The notes under the pieces are model-generated. The model did no database searches. It saw only the letters and a program-made list of their open reading frames with translations, and was not told where the DNA came from. A stretch of DNA of 64,000 bases. Source: Blastobasis lacticolella (Eukaryota; Arthropoda; Insecta; Lepidoptera; Blastobasidae). Below are positions 33,541 through 43,967 of the stretch, piece after piece (the first letter of the stretch is position 1; every line of letters starts with the position of its first letter). Where the stretch lies: the NCBI GenBank assembly GCA_905147135.1, contig LR990067.1, positions 3,472,001-3,536,000 of the forward strand, in the 5' to 3' direction. A program made the position numbers and the translations under genes.

Positions 33541-33629
33541 CCCAACTGTCACTGGAAAGCCTTAACTTAATGAAACTAGAAATTAAAGAATATTTATTAA
33601 ATTTATTTCTTTTTAAATTGCTAATATAT

Positions 33630-34289
33630 TTATTGGTTGCAGCCGCAGCTAGCTTGTTTGGGAGCCAAAGGGGCGGCTGTCCAGGGTGCGGCGGCCCACG
33701 GGGCAACCGCTAAGGGAGCAGCAGCCAAGGGGGCGGCGGACCAAGGACCGGCGGCCAGGGGGGCGGCGGCCTTGGGAGCAGCGTAAGCGGGGGCGGCGTA
33801 GGCGGGCGCAGCGCTCTCGCTAATGATTTCGACGCGGCCATCGCCGCAGCTGTAGTCGGCGCCGGCGAAGCCGCTGGTCGCCATGTTGCCCTCCAGAGCC
33901 ACGGTGGCCAGGAACGGCAGCTCGCCCATAACGGCTACGGGGCCCTCGATCGCGTTCTCAGAGCGTACGGAGATGCCGCTGGGGGCGATGGGGGAGGCGC
34001 TGGTCACGATGAAGGCGCCGCCGCTACTGCTGGCGATCGGCAGCGAGGCTGCAGACTGCCAGCCGCCGCCGCAGGGCGCAGAAGGTGCGGCGACCACAAC
34101 CGCCGGCGCGGCGAGCTTAGCAGAGCCGATGCACGAGCCAACTGACACCTGGACATAAAGAGTGATATGATTAACTTAACAAACCTATTACTGAGTTGAT
34201 AGGTAATGATCTTTGTATTTGAAGAATATGAAATTTACCTGAACGAAAAGCGCAAAAGCGCAGAGAGCGACGATGACTTTAGCGGCCAT
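33630..34289 (-). CDS. Chorion class B protein, gene B5
   Basis: Exons 34239-34289 (MAAKVIVALCAFALFVQ) and 33630-34148, with a 90-nt intron. The predicted protein is 189 residues. The left arm is PCGGGWQSAASLPIASSSGG. The right arm has regular AAPLA/AAPWA units and ends QASCGCNQ, where other copies end in Tyr or Phe. PolyA signals at 33593-33598 and 33602-33607 (minus). Confidence 0.95.
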
Positions 34290-34639
34290 TGTTGATGGTT
34301 GATGTGAGCGATGAATTCACAATGTAGACCTGGAGGTAACATTTTATATGGATGCCTATTGCAATGTATAATAGTGCGTTATCATATTTTGTAATGTTCA
34401 TAGATTGCAAAGACATGCCTTGCAGTGGTATTAGGTCAATAGTATTAGGTCAGATTGTATGACGTGACTTATCAGTAATTACAGAAATTTATTAAATTTT
34501 TTATTGAAATGGAAGTTTCTATCTAAATTGTAACCTGCGAGTATAATCGATAATATTAATAAAATGTATAAATAGAGTGGTCGGTGCTCAACAAATCATT
34601 CAGCATTCAGCCGTCGTTGAGTACTTACTTCAAATCATC
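34290..34639. promoter_or_regulatory. Shared bidirectional chorion promoter, pair 5
   Basis: B5 TATA is TATAAAAT at 34341-34348 (minus), next to a small deletion that removed the TTGGAC preceding it in pairs 2 and 3. A5 TATAAATA at 34567-34574. The C/EBP-like site is changed to ATTGCAAAG (34404-34412). ACGTGA at 34462-34467 and TTATCA at 34469-34474 are intact. Confidence 0.83.
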
Positions 34640-35053
34640 ATGTCAAGATTCGTGTTCCTGTCAGTGGGTTTGGCGGCGTGCCTGATGCAGGCGGTGTTCG
34701 GGCAGTACAGCTCTTGCAGCTGCGGCAGCGAATTGGCGAGCGGCACCGCGAACGGTTGGCCCACGACCACGTACAGCGCTGTGAGAGAGTGGCCTGCAGC
34801 GACGTACGGCGCGGCCGGCAGCCTGGCGGGCCCCGCCCACAGCCGCGGCATCTTGCCTGAAGCGTACACCGCCACCGGCACCGGCCAAGTGGCCGCGGCT
34901 GGCGAGATGTCGGTCGTCGGCTCCACCCTCGTCGTCGGCCGAGTGCCGGTGTCCGGCGCCGCGATGTTCGAAGGCAACGTGCCGGCCGCCGGCTCCGTGT
35001 CTATCTCTGGCCACTGCGGCTGCAGTTGCAATGATGATCGTATCTATTACTGA
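34640..35053 (+). CDS. Chorion class A protein, gene A5 (intronless, one arm unit deleted)
   Basis: 137 residues. The left arm has lost the SAPIGLP-type unit: TTTYSAVREWPAATYGAAGS joins unit one directly to unit three. Other changes: SSCSCGSELASGTANGWP and LVVGRVPVSG in the central domain. Tail CGCSCNDDRIYY retained. PolyA signal at 35073-35078. Confidence 0.95.
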   Translation: MSRFVFLSVGLAACLMQAVFGQYSSCSCGSELASGTANGWPTTTYSAVREWPAATYGAAGSLAGPAHSRGILPEAYTATGTGQVAAAGEMSVVGSTLVVGRVPVSGAAMFEGNVPAAGSVSISGHCGCSCNDDRIYY

Positions 35054-35099
35054 AAGGACATGTTTAAGTGTAAATAAATATTAATCATGCAACACATCT

Positions 35100-35656
35100 T
35101 ATTATTAGCATTCCCACATACTTTTTCTTACAGTTAGTTAAGGAACGGCTTTTTTTTCAGTTTTCAATAGACTGTAGTATCACAGTATAACTTTTATGGC
35201 AACACTGGCACATGTCGTACAGCCAATAACGAAATAAAAAAATATTTTTACGCCTTTTAGCAAGGAGTTTCTTAAGTCATATCGAAGAACAACCAATGCG
35301 AACCGTAAAAACCTCCTTTTAAGAGGAGAGGGCATAAACATAGTGTGCATTGGGTGCCACACACCATTGACACCTAAAATGGCCTACAGATTTGCCCAAT
35401 CAAAAACTTACTTGCGAACTAGCATTACATAATATGGCGAATCAACTCGCTGACAGCCTGTCATCGCCATAGAAACCTCAAACACATGGCCGGTCCTCTT
35501 TACGGAGAAACGAGTTTCTTTGTCATTTGTGGCACAAGATTGAGAATGACATGGCTTAACATGACTGTCATTATATAATGTCAATGTCTTAACGTAGGGG
35601 GGTATAAAAAGGCCACATTAGCGTTTCATGATATGTCATATATAATCCATGTTAAT
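35100..35656. other. Intergenic, no feature seen
   Basis: No gene or repeat recognised with confidence. Confidence 0.4.
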
Positions 35657-36090
35657 TTGTCACAAACTTATCTATAGCGTCCCAGTTGTTGACATTGACA
35701 TAACAATTCAAAATGGAATCACTTAGTTCCAGTTTGGCGGTGGCAGGGATAAGATAGCCGCCAATGTTGGCAAGCGAAGATGGTGGAAAGGTAGAAAAGG
35801 GTAATTACCCACCTGGCCGGGTGTTGTGACCAGGGGACCAAGGGCCCAACAGTTGATCGTCGGAAGTTGTATATATGCCGTGGAAGTTGGCACATTTCTC
35901 TAGCGCGATGTAGGATTGTTAGCGCCATCTATGTGCGTATGCTTGCCAACCTTGTGTTCGTGTACTCGTAATGTGAGTATCGTTGAGTTTCCCTAGTGGA
36001 GCGATAGATGTCGCTACACCAGTATTGCTCAGATAAGTTTGTGTCACTCTAATCTGAAATGCTAATAAGATTAGAGTGACACAAACTTAT
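35657..36090. repeat. MITE copy with a nested 285-bp repeat and a 23-bp palindromic end
   Basis: The left end (TTGTCACAAACTTATCTATA) and TTGACATTGACATAACAATTC match the 30.1-kb MITE. About 35,735-36,018 is an inserted repeat, also found reversed at 49,205-49,505. The right end is part of a perfect palindrome: 36033-36055 and 36068-36090 (ATAAGTTTGTGTCACTCTAATCT mirrored) with a 12-nt loop. Confidence 0.75.
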
Positions 36091-36705
36091 ATTTTAGGAT
36101 AAGATTGCTCGCTGATGACACAGGAACTAAATTTGACAGTCAGCCAACAAAAACAATTTCTTTGAGAACAACTCACAATATAACAATGACAGGAACGCCA
36201 AACCCCTAAAGCAGATTTAACTGGTGCGGACCGTAGTTATTTATTCCTGCCTTTCAATAGGTGGGCCGGAACATGGATTCCGCTAACCAAGGGTCAAGGT
36301 GACCTATAGAACTCTTGAGAGTTGCATAACTGAAGTTGCTATGAACACCATATAATCCATAGAATCGACAGCTGGTGGCAAGAAAAGATTGTCGAGTGCT
36401 GACGATGTACCGGCGATAGCTGCCTCTCACAACCAAGGGATCACCTGACTAGTTTCTCGTGGGGATCAGACCAAAATGAACGCTGGAGACACAAAGCCGT
36501 ACAAGATGAAAAGGCGGATTAGGCGGAAAAGAATTTAATGGAATTTAGTCGGGGAAACGACTTTTTTTTTTATCGTTTATTTAAGGACTTTTATACATAA
36601 TGTACCTACATGCCAGCCCTATTGTAGCCTAATACAAAATTTCTAACAATGAAACAGCTGATCGCCGATCTCGTAAGGCGACTATTTATGGTATAACTAA
36701 ACAAA
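36091..36705. other. Intergenic, possible LINE tail at 36,560-36,700
   Basis: A T-tract followed by ATCGTTTATTTAAGGAC suggests a reversed retroelement 3' end. No gene recognised in the rest. Confidence 0.4.
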
Positions 36706-36709
36706 CAAA

Positions 36710-37160
36710 TCCTCTCCATTCCCCCTCATCATTCCGAATGCTATACTAAATCATTTGCTGTTCATGTGGCTAGGCTATGGAACTCGCTGCCGCATACTGT
36801 TCGTAACAGTACCTCACTCGGTATTTTAAAAAAAAGAGTAAAAGAGCATTATCTTTCCACTTGCAATCCATAATATTATATATTTATAGGTATTTATTAA
36901 GTATTTGTGTTATTTATTATATATGTAGGTAATATTACTATTATATATATAGACACTTATTTAAGTAATTCAATTATATTATGTATTTGGGTGCACGTCA
37001 TATCTGCCTCTCTATTCTAGCCCTCTCTCTTCGGTAGGTCTGCTGTAAGACATTTCTTTTTAGAAATAAGCTGTACCTTTTGTGATTGTTATCTTTATGT
37101 TCATATTATTGTAACTTTCTTTGTGCACAATAAATGGTTAAATAAATAAATAAATAAACA
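36710..37160 (+). mobile_element. LINE 3' end with RT C-terminus
   Basis: A short frame encodes FHVARLWNSLPHTVRNSTSL followed by ILKKRVKEHYLSTC and a stop. The 3' UTR (GGGTGCACGTCATATCTGCC, TTTAGAAATAAGCTGTACCT, GTGCACAATAAATGG) ends in an AAATA repeat. The tail is the same family as the nested copy at 16.2 kb and the B6 intron insertion. Confidence 0.78.
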
Positions 37161-37266
37161 GATGTCTATGACGGGCAAGATAAAAAATGGGGAAGAGACT
37201 TATATAGTAGGACCACGCTAATTCCAAATAGTTTTTAAAAAAAATAAAAAAAATCTCTGTATGGCA

Positions 37267-37551
37267 ACTAACGCGCGTGGTTGCGTTTTCAGTGTGTTCG
37301 ACCACGCTTAGTCCGAATCAACTGACAGTGGTAGAAAATATAAAATGTGGATGTGGCAATATCTATTGGATAATCTGTCCTTGTCAGTCATTGTCCATTA
37401 TTATTTAGGCAAACCGCACACTGGAACGCAGCACCGTACAGTTGTGCGTGACGTGCGTTAGTGCGTGACATAAAGTTATTTAAGCTGTCATCGGTTTCTA
37501 TGGAAATTACTCATAGTCGAACACACTGAAAACGCATCCACGCGCGTTCGT
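37267..37551. repeat. MITE with GCGCGTGG-TGCGTTTTCAG inverted ends
   Basis: GTTGCGTTTTCAGTGTGTTC near 37,281 is mirrored by GAACACACTGAAAACGCAT near 37,517, and CGCGCGTGG by CCACGCGCG outside it. Length about 285 bp. It lies within the left part of the larger TIR element. Confidence 0.65.
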
Positions 37552-38327
37552 GCGGATCCGTCGTTTTTTTTCATTGACACATTTGACACGGGCTGTGGGT
37601 CAGATAAGTTTTTGGCGCTGTACTTTCTACATAAAAAGGCGTCAAATAGGCCGCTGCTGTGAAGTGAGGTCTCCAGGATTGTCAAATAGGTATTCCGTTA
37701 CTCCGTTCTCTAATTATTTTTCGCCTAAATAATATAATTTTATGATAAGATTATAACAATTTGGAGAATTCCTAAACTTTTTATTGTACATAAAACAATA
37801 TAAAAATTACACATATTTCCAAATTTCACCAGAATGAATGCTGCGCTCCAATGTGCCAATCGCCTCAACAATATTTTTCAAATCAGTCAAATTCTTTGTT
37901 ATGACTTTTATGAATGACGTTCTATGACGTAAGTAAGTAAGTAAGTAAGTTCTTTATTGCAACAACATAGCCTTTGGGCCAGTTTATCCTTTTCGGATAT
38001 ACAATAGTTAGATATAGGTACTTAACAACATATACACAGTCAACTTAATTAGTTAAATAAACTATAATAATGTACAAAAGTTAACAAAACACCATTTATA
38101 ACTATAGGTATGCATCTAAACAAAAACATATCATACCTATGTAATAACAAAGAGAAAGATAAAAGAAAAAATATACTATACTAAAAAATACTATGTGCAA
38201 GTATTATCCAAGAGATAACAAAACACCACTAAATTGACACTAAGGTCTAAAATATTATGACTAACAAGTTAAAAATAAAAATGTAGTTAAGTAGGTAAGT
38301 ACCTACTTATTTTGTTAATATTAAATG

Positions 38328-41180
38328 TTATTTGTCAAAATATTCTGTTAAACTGTAAAAAGTTTTAAGATTGAGCCATGTTGTTAAATTATTTTTAAAT
38401 TTATTACCCTCTAACATTTTTATTTCTAGTGGTAGATTATTAAAAATTTTTATGACACTTATGTATGTACTTTTTTCGAAAATTCTATTATTTATCTGTT
38501 CAATGCATAAATCGTATTTGTATATATCTCGACTATTTATTCGTGTATCAATTTTATTTTTGAAATTATGTCTATTTTTCTTAATAAACATACAAATTTC
38601 CAGTATGTAAATACAAGTAAGTGTTAAGATATTATTATTTTTGAAAGTATCTCTTAAGGATTCCTTGCCATATTTATTATAAATTATTCGTAGACATCGC
38701 TTTTGCATGATTAAGGTCCTCTCGATTTCCACCGAGTTGCCCCAGAAAATTACCCCATAAGTAAGTACCGGATACACGTATCCGTAGTAAGCATTTAGTG
38801 CAACTTTTATCGAAGTAGTGTTAATCAGCATAGATAATAAATAACAATAGCTGGATAATTTACTATTTATACTATTTATTTGAATTTTCCAGTTTAAATT
38901 TGAGTCGATACTGATGCCTAAGAATTTAATCCAGTTTACTTCTTCTATTGATTTATCTGAATTATGGATGTTTAATTTAATAGGTGTTCTTTTGTAGTTA
39001 TTAAATTGCATTATTTTGGTTTTGGTAATATTAACTTTCAGATTTAGTGTTGATAGCCATGTGATTATATTTTGTAATGTGTTATTTATTTCGTGTTCAT
39101 ATTCTACGTCAGTTAATTTGTCTTTTGAAATGAAAATATTAGCATCATCGGCAAACATGACACATAAATGTGTTGTTAACAGTGGCAGCTCATTTACATA
39201 CACTAAGAATAGTAGCGGTCCAAGCAAACTTCCTTGTGGAACACCTAATTTGACGGTCATTATGTTGGAATATATCTGTTCGATAGTTTTTGTGCTTTTA
39301 TTGTATGTATCTATCACTGTTGACTGAGTTCTGCCCTCTAGATAGGTCTTTATTAGGCTTAATGTATTTCCTCTAATACCTAGATTTTCTAGTTGAGTTA
39401 ATAGTATGCTATGACTGACACAATCAAAGGCTTTGCTTAGATCTAGATATAGTCCTACGCAATGTCGTTTGTTGTTTATGTCATCCCATATTGATTTTAA
39501 TGTTTTGTACGTTGCCATTGTGGTATTTTTAGCTTTGCGAAATCCAAATTGATTATTGTTAAATATGTTAAAGCTGTCAAAAAATGATAGAAGTCTATTA
39601 TAGATTGCCCTTTCAAATATTTTAGATATGCAAGGTAGTAATGCGATAGGTCGATAATTGTTCATGTCATATTTGGATCCTTTTTTGTGTATTGGTTTGA
39701 TTATTGCTTTTTTTAATTCCATAGGGAAGCATCCATTTTCAATGGAAAGATTAATGATATATACTAAGGGTTGAACTATATATTCAATGGAAGACTTTAT
39801 AAGTCGTATGTTTATTCCGTCATGACCGGTACTGTTTTTATCTTTTAGTTCTTTAACAATCTTTTTAATTTCGTTTGCGTCAACAGGTTTCATAAATATA
39901 CTTTTACAATTTTTATCTGTTGACGGTTTGTAGGTGTTTCTAGGCATATTATTATTATCGGTTTTATTAAAATTTATGTAATGATCATTCAATGTTGACG
40001 CTATTTGAAAGGGGTCAGATATAATCTGGTCATCCTTATTTATTTGCTCTATGCTTGTTTTTATATAGTTCGTATTTCGTGAATGTTTTTTTATTACTCC
40101 CCATGTTGTTTTGGTTTTATTAGAGCTTTTATTTATGCAATTTATGTTTTCATTTCTTTTAGATATGTTAATTACTTTTTTATATATTTAACAATAGTTT
40201 TTATATTTCTTTATACTATTTGCACATTTGCTTTTTTGTATTTGTAGATGCATTCGTCTTTTGTTTTTATTTGCTACAGTAATGCCTTTTGTTTTCCAAC
40301 TTGTTTTTTTTTATACGTTATCTTATATCTTTTTAAAGGAATGCATAGATTATATATTAGCGTGTATATATCCATAAATACCTTGTATGCCTCATTAACA
40401 TCTGTTTGTTGATATACTGTACTAAAGTTAATTTGTTTTAAATATTTGATAAATATTTCTAAGTTTTCATCGATTTTTCTTCTATAGGTATACCAGTATT
40501 TTTCATTATAGCTCTGTGTAGTTTGAACTTTTAGTATTTGCGCCGTGTGATCAGATATGCCTAAATCAAGTACCTCCGATTCATAATTCTTTAAGTTAGT
40601 GAGAATATTATCAATACATGTTTGTGAGTGGGATGTTATCCTAGTAGGTTGTTGGATAGTTGCTGTAACTTTGTGCGAATTGAGTATGTTAGTAAATTCC
40701 TGACATTTTTGGTCGGTTTCTAATAAATTTATGTTGAAGTCACCGCATATTATTAGTTTTTTACGTGCATTTCTAGGCCTTATTAACAATTTATATAATA
40801 GTGTTTCCAAACTCCTAAAGAATAGATCAATATTACCATTTGGTGTTCTATATAAACATATTACGTTAAGATCTAAGTCAGGTATTCTTGTACCACAGCA
40901 TTCAAAATGATGTTCTATTGACATATCCGAAATCCAGTTGATTTTATGAGAAGTAATGCCATTTTTAACATATATTCCCACTCCACCACGGGATTTTTTT
41001 CTTCGTGAAAAGTATGAACTAAGGGAATAGCCATCTATTTGGAGAAATTTTACGTCATCTCCCTTTGCAAAAGTTTCACTAAAACAACAAATATCAACAT
41101 TTTTTTCGCTACATAATAGTTCGAGTTGATCTAATTTTGACCTTAGACTTTGTACATTTAGATGTAAAACTTGGAATACA
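38328..41180 (-). pseudogene. LINE ORF2 (endonuclease-RT), one frameshift and one stop
   Basis: The endonuclease part begins near 41,180 (VLHLNVQSLRSKLDQLELLC, then CFSETF) and includes ICGDFNINLL and LGISDHTAQ. In an A-run near 40,305 (minus strand) a single-base slip shifts the frame. A TAA lies near 40,189. The RT frame 38328-39992 has KPIHKKGSKYDMNNYRPIAL, GLYLDLSKAFDCVSHSI, GVPQGSLLGPLLFLVYVNEL and the catalytic MFADDANIF, and ends LTEYFDK. The two lesions are the only ones I found, which suggests recent insertion. Confidence 0.85.
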
Positions 41181-41186
41181 TTTTTA

Positions 41187-42707
41187 TTAGATAAGAAAAA
41201 ACTGTTCGGAGGGCTTCGTTAGTACGTTTTCATTAGACTGCGTATTAATGGAGGGCAGTGTTGTCATTTGCTTATCTTTAATTTTGTTGAAGTAATATTC
41301 TATGGTTCCCCGTTTATACTGTCCGCCATCATCTACTATTTTGTAGTGAGTTGTGTCTGTCGATTTGGACAATTTAATTGTGTTTTGTTTTATTTTATCA
41401 AAATAAAATGGTATGGTACCAGGTTTGGGACCCTTTACGGTTTTGCACGTACCGTCTAAGAAACATGTTTTATAATCATGCGTGTTTATGTGTAGATTTA
41501 CCAATTTAGTTACATATTTACTGGAAACGATAGTGTTAAAAGTAGGAATATAAAGGAATGTACAATTTTTGAAGCATTTCACTGTGGCTTCTATTTCTTG
41601 GTTCAGTTTTGCTTCATTTAGGTAACGATTACAACTAACGGCTGTTACTATTATTCTAGGTTTAGGTACGTTTTTCAGAATTGATGACAGTTCCATACAA
41701 AATTTGGTAGGGTTTGTCTCATTACAGCCCACAGATATAACCAGCCAATCGTCTTCATTTAAGTTCATTTCTTGGAGTTTGATATTCTTTGACATGTATT
41801 CTATCGGCGCATCCGTGAAAACATTTCCAGTTATGTGGTAGTCTCTGGCATTTTTTTCTTTTGATCGTAGTCTTCTAAGAAGCACAGCCATGTTGTTACA
41901 TTGTTGATCACCTATGATGCACATTTGCGGAGTTTTTTTAGACGCTCTGTTTATAGCAGGTTGTATATTTGTGGTTCTAGAACTTTCCGATTTCGATTGT
42001 GATGGTCCTATCAAGACTTTGCAGGGTGTAGTGTTCGCGCCCAGTGGCTTCGGCGATTTATATGGCGAAGGCGTTTCTACGGCGGTGATGATATCGTCTA
42101 CCTTCTCAGCAGGCATCGTATTTTTCGACAGTGAACATCCTACTACATTGTGGATTTGCTTATTATTGTATGTCTGTATTTGGTTTTCATAATTGAGAAC
42201 TTTTTCCTTGAGTTTGAAGTTTTCTTTATATAGGTCGATGATTTCCATACGTGCTTTAGCTAGTTTGTTTATTAATTCGTTCACGTCCTCCTGCGAATGT
42301 TGTTGAGAAGAACCCACATTACTCATGGGACTGGCATCGCTGCTTAACGACAAATCTTGCTCGCAATCGATTAGCGTGTCGTCTAATGAGTCAACATTTA
42401 TTTGCTTTCCGTGGTTTCTTTTACGAAAGGTTACGTTATTTGCATCGTCTATACTTAAATGTTCTGCAGAATGATGTTTGCCTACAGGTGTGTTAGAATT
42501 ATCTCCCTTTCTCCGCTTGCATCGACATATTTGACACACCCAAGTGCTTTTTTTCTCTTCGTTGAGAAAATAAAACGAGTAATAGCGTTTACTATTAACG
42601 TTGGCACAGTTTAAGTCAAACGTTAGGTTGCAAAGGCAACATTGCAAGTACTCTCTATTTGTTATTTTTTCTGGGCATCCCCCGCAATTTTTAATATTAA
42701 TTTCCAT
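41187..42707 (-). CDS. LINE ORF1 protein: PHD-type finger, coiled coil, SGNH/esterase-like domain
   Basis: 506 residues from the ATG at 42707 (MEINIKNCGGCPEKI); upstream in-frame codons are not needed. The N-terminus (about residues 8-65) holds a PHD-type zinc finger (CCLCNLTFDLNC, WVCQICRC). A coiled coil (ELINKLAKARMEIIDLYKEN) is at about 140-185. The region about 260-400 has CIIGDQQCNNMAVLL, DWLVISVGCNET and IIVTAVSCNR, resembling the SGNH-type esterase fold known from some CR1 ORF1 proteins. The catalytic Ser of the GDS motif appears as Asp-Gln here, so activity is doubtful. Confidence 0.75.
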   Translation of the reverse strand: MEINIKNCGGCPEKITNREYLQCCLCNLTFDLNCANVNSKRYYSFYFLNEEKKSTWVCQICRCKRRKGDNSNTPVGKHHSAEHLSIDDANNVTFRKRNHGKQINVDSLDDTLIDCEQDLSLSSDASPMSNVGSSQQHSQEDVNELINKLAKARMEIIDLYKENFKLKEKVLNYENQIQTYNNKQIHNVVGCSLSKNTMPAEKVDDIITAVETPSPYKSPKPLGANTTPCKVLIGPSQSKSESSRTTNIQPAINRASKKTPQMCIIGDQQCNNMAVLLRRLRSKEKNARDYHITGNVFTDAPIEYMSKNIKLQEMNLNEDDWLVISVGCNETNPTKFCMELSSILKNVPKPRIIVTAVSCNRYLNEAKLNQEIEATVKCFKNCTFLYIPTFNTIVSSKYVTKLVNLHINTHDYKTCFLDGTCKTVKGPKPGTIPFYFDKIKQNTIKLSKSTDTTHYKIVDDGGQYKRGTIEYYFNKIKDKQMTTLPSINTQSNENVLTKPSEQFFLI

Positions 42708-43577
42708 TTTTCTGTCGTGATATTTTACGTTAGCAGAATACACACGGCTATGTCTAGTGACTATTTCTTTTGATTGTTAAACTGAGTGGCTGAATACACA
42801 AAACGACATCTAGTGACTGTTTTCTTTTTTCGAATAATAAACGCAATAGTGAATCACAACGACATCTAGTAGTAGTCAGACGAAGCACTGTTGGTAACGC
42901 TACTCGTCGATAGATGGCGCCGTTCGTAAGGATTACGTAAGCGGGAACAGCGGAGAAAAATATCGTTAATTTTCACAATTTTCAAATATGAATTTGTTGG
43001 CGTCGTTTTCAAATATGTCACTGAATGCAATAGAACTGCATTTTAAACAAGTTTATGCACTGTATCACTTTGTTTTAAAAGCATTTTTACTAAAAAAATA
43101 GTTTTTGTCGCCTGAAATATCTTAATGAACTAGTACGAAGAGAGTTTTTAAATGCAACTTTTACAGCTGATAGGTATAAAATAGATTGGAGCATTCACTA
43201 GAGTTTCACGAATACACCATTTCAATTACTCGTTGAGTCAATTTGTTTAATAATATTCTGTTTACAAACACTTTTTTACTTTTAAGTCTTGAGTTAGGTT
43301 AGGTTAGTATTTGAATTGTTCTTATTTCTGTTTAAATTGAATACTTTGAATAAGAATAACACTCTTGCGTAATATACTACAAATACTAATGAAGTTTTAA
43401 CACTTTTTGTTTAGATATAATAACAACTTATATTTTTAATTAATAAAATAGCACGGAAGTATTTGTTTATGTAGTGAATGAACGAACTATTTGGAACGGA
43501 TAAAAGACATGGCATTAGTTGCCATACAGAGATTTTTTTTTAAATAGCGGTTCGGACTTAGCGTGGTCCTACTATAA

Positions 43578-43967
43578 CTACATTTTTGGCGAACATCATG
43601 AAAATCTAACAGGTCTGAAACTTTTAGTAATATCTATATTGTGTCATGCAGTGACATGAAGGAGCCTTTCTCAGCTACAGCTGACGCCATGGCGCTGGTT
43701 TTCAGAATGGCGTTAATTTTGTTTATGTCCAGCGTAACCGTCCGATAGTTTCACCTGACTAACAATTGTACCGTAGCCAGATGCTTAATCTCAGATTGTA
43801 TATCAACACTTCTTTCCTTAGAACACGTTAGATTTGGTCACATACATTAGGTCACCAACTTCCAGTAAGGTTTTGTTATTGTAAATGAACGTACCGAGGT
43901 ATATAAGCTATAGTTTGGGCTTCTTTAAAATTTTTCTTCACTCATCATTCATATTAGAATCAAAAGA
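43578..43967 (+). promoter_or_regulatory. Putative promoter of the chorion-like orphan gene
   Basis: TATATAAG at 43900-43907 lies 68 nt before the ATG at 43968; in B7 this distance is 65 nt. ATTAGGTCACC at about 43,847 resembles the AGGTCA half-sites of the chorion promoters. I see no TCACGT hexamer and no divergent class A gene on the minus strand. Function is inferred only. Confidence 0.45.

Larger units (their letters stand above)
37927..42760 (-). mobile_element. Near-complete CR1-like LINE (PHD + SGNH ORF1; EN-RT ORF2)
   Basis: From the 5' end near 42,760 to a 3' end at about 37,927, where a TAAG microsatellite (37,926-37,950 on the plus strand) forms the tail after the reversed AATAAAGAAC. 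ORF1 is intact. ORF2 is split by one frameshift and one stop. The element is very AT-rich (many Ile, Asn and Lys codons), unlike the LINE at the left edge, so it is a different family. About 4.8 kb. Confidence 0.9.
37203..43577. mobile_element. TIR element carrying a nested LINE and MITE
   Basis: The left terminus (TAGTAGGACCACGCTAATTC, from about 37,207) and the right terminus (ending GTCCTACTATAAC near 43,577) are inverted repeats of about 65 bp, both containing ATCTCTGTATGGCAACTAA. Most of the interior is a later LINE insertion. I see no transposase for the outer element; it is probably non-autonomous. A TA target duplication is compatible but not proved. Confidence 0.65.

Noticed and set aside
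43660..43710. Minus-strand ATG near 43,690 as a divergent partner of the orphan gene
   Set aside because: It gives about 18 codons with no signal peptide and no chorion features.
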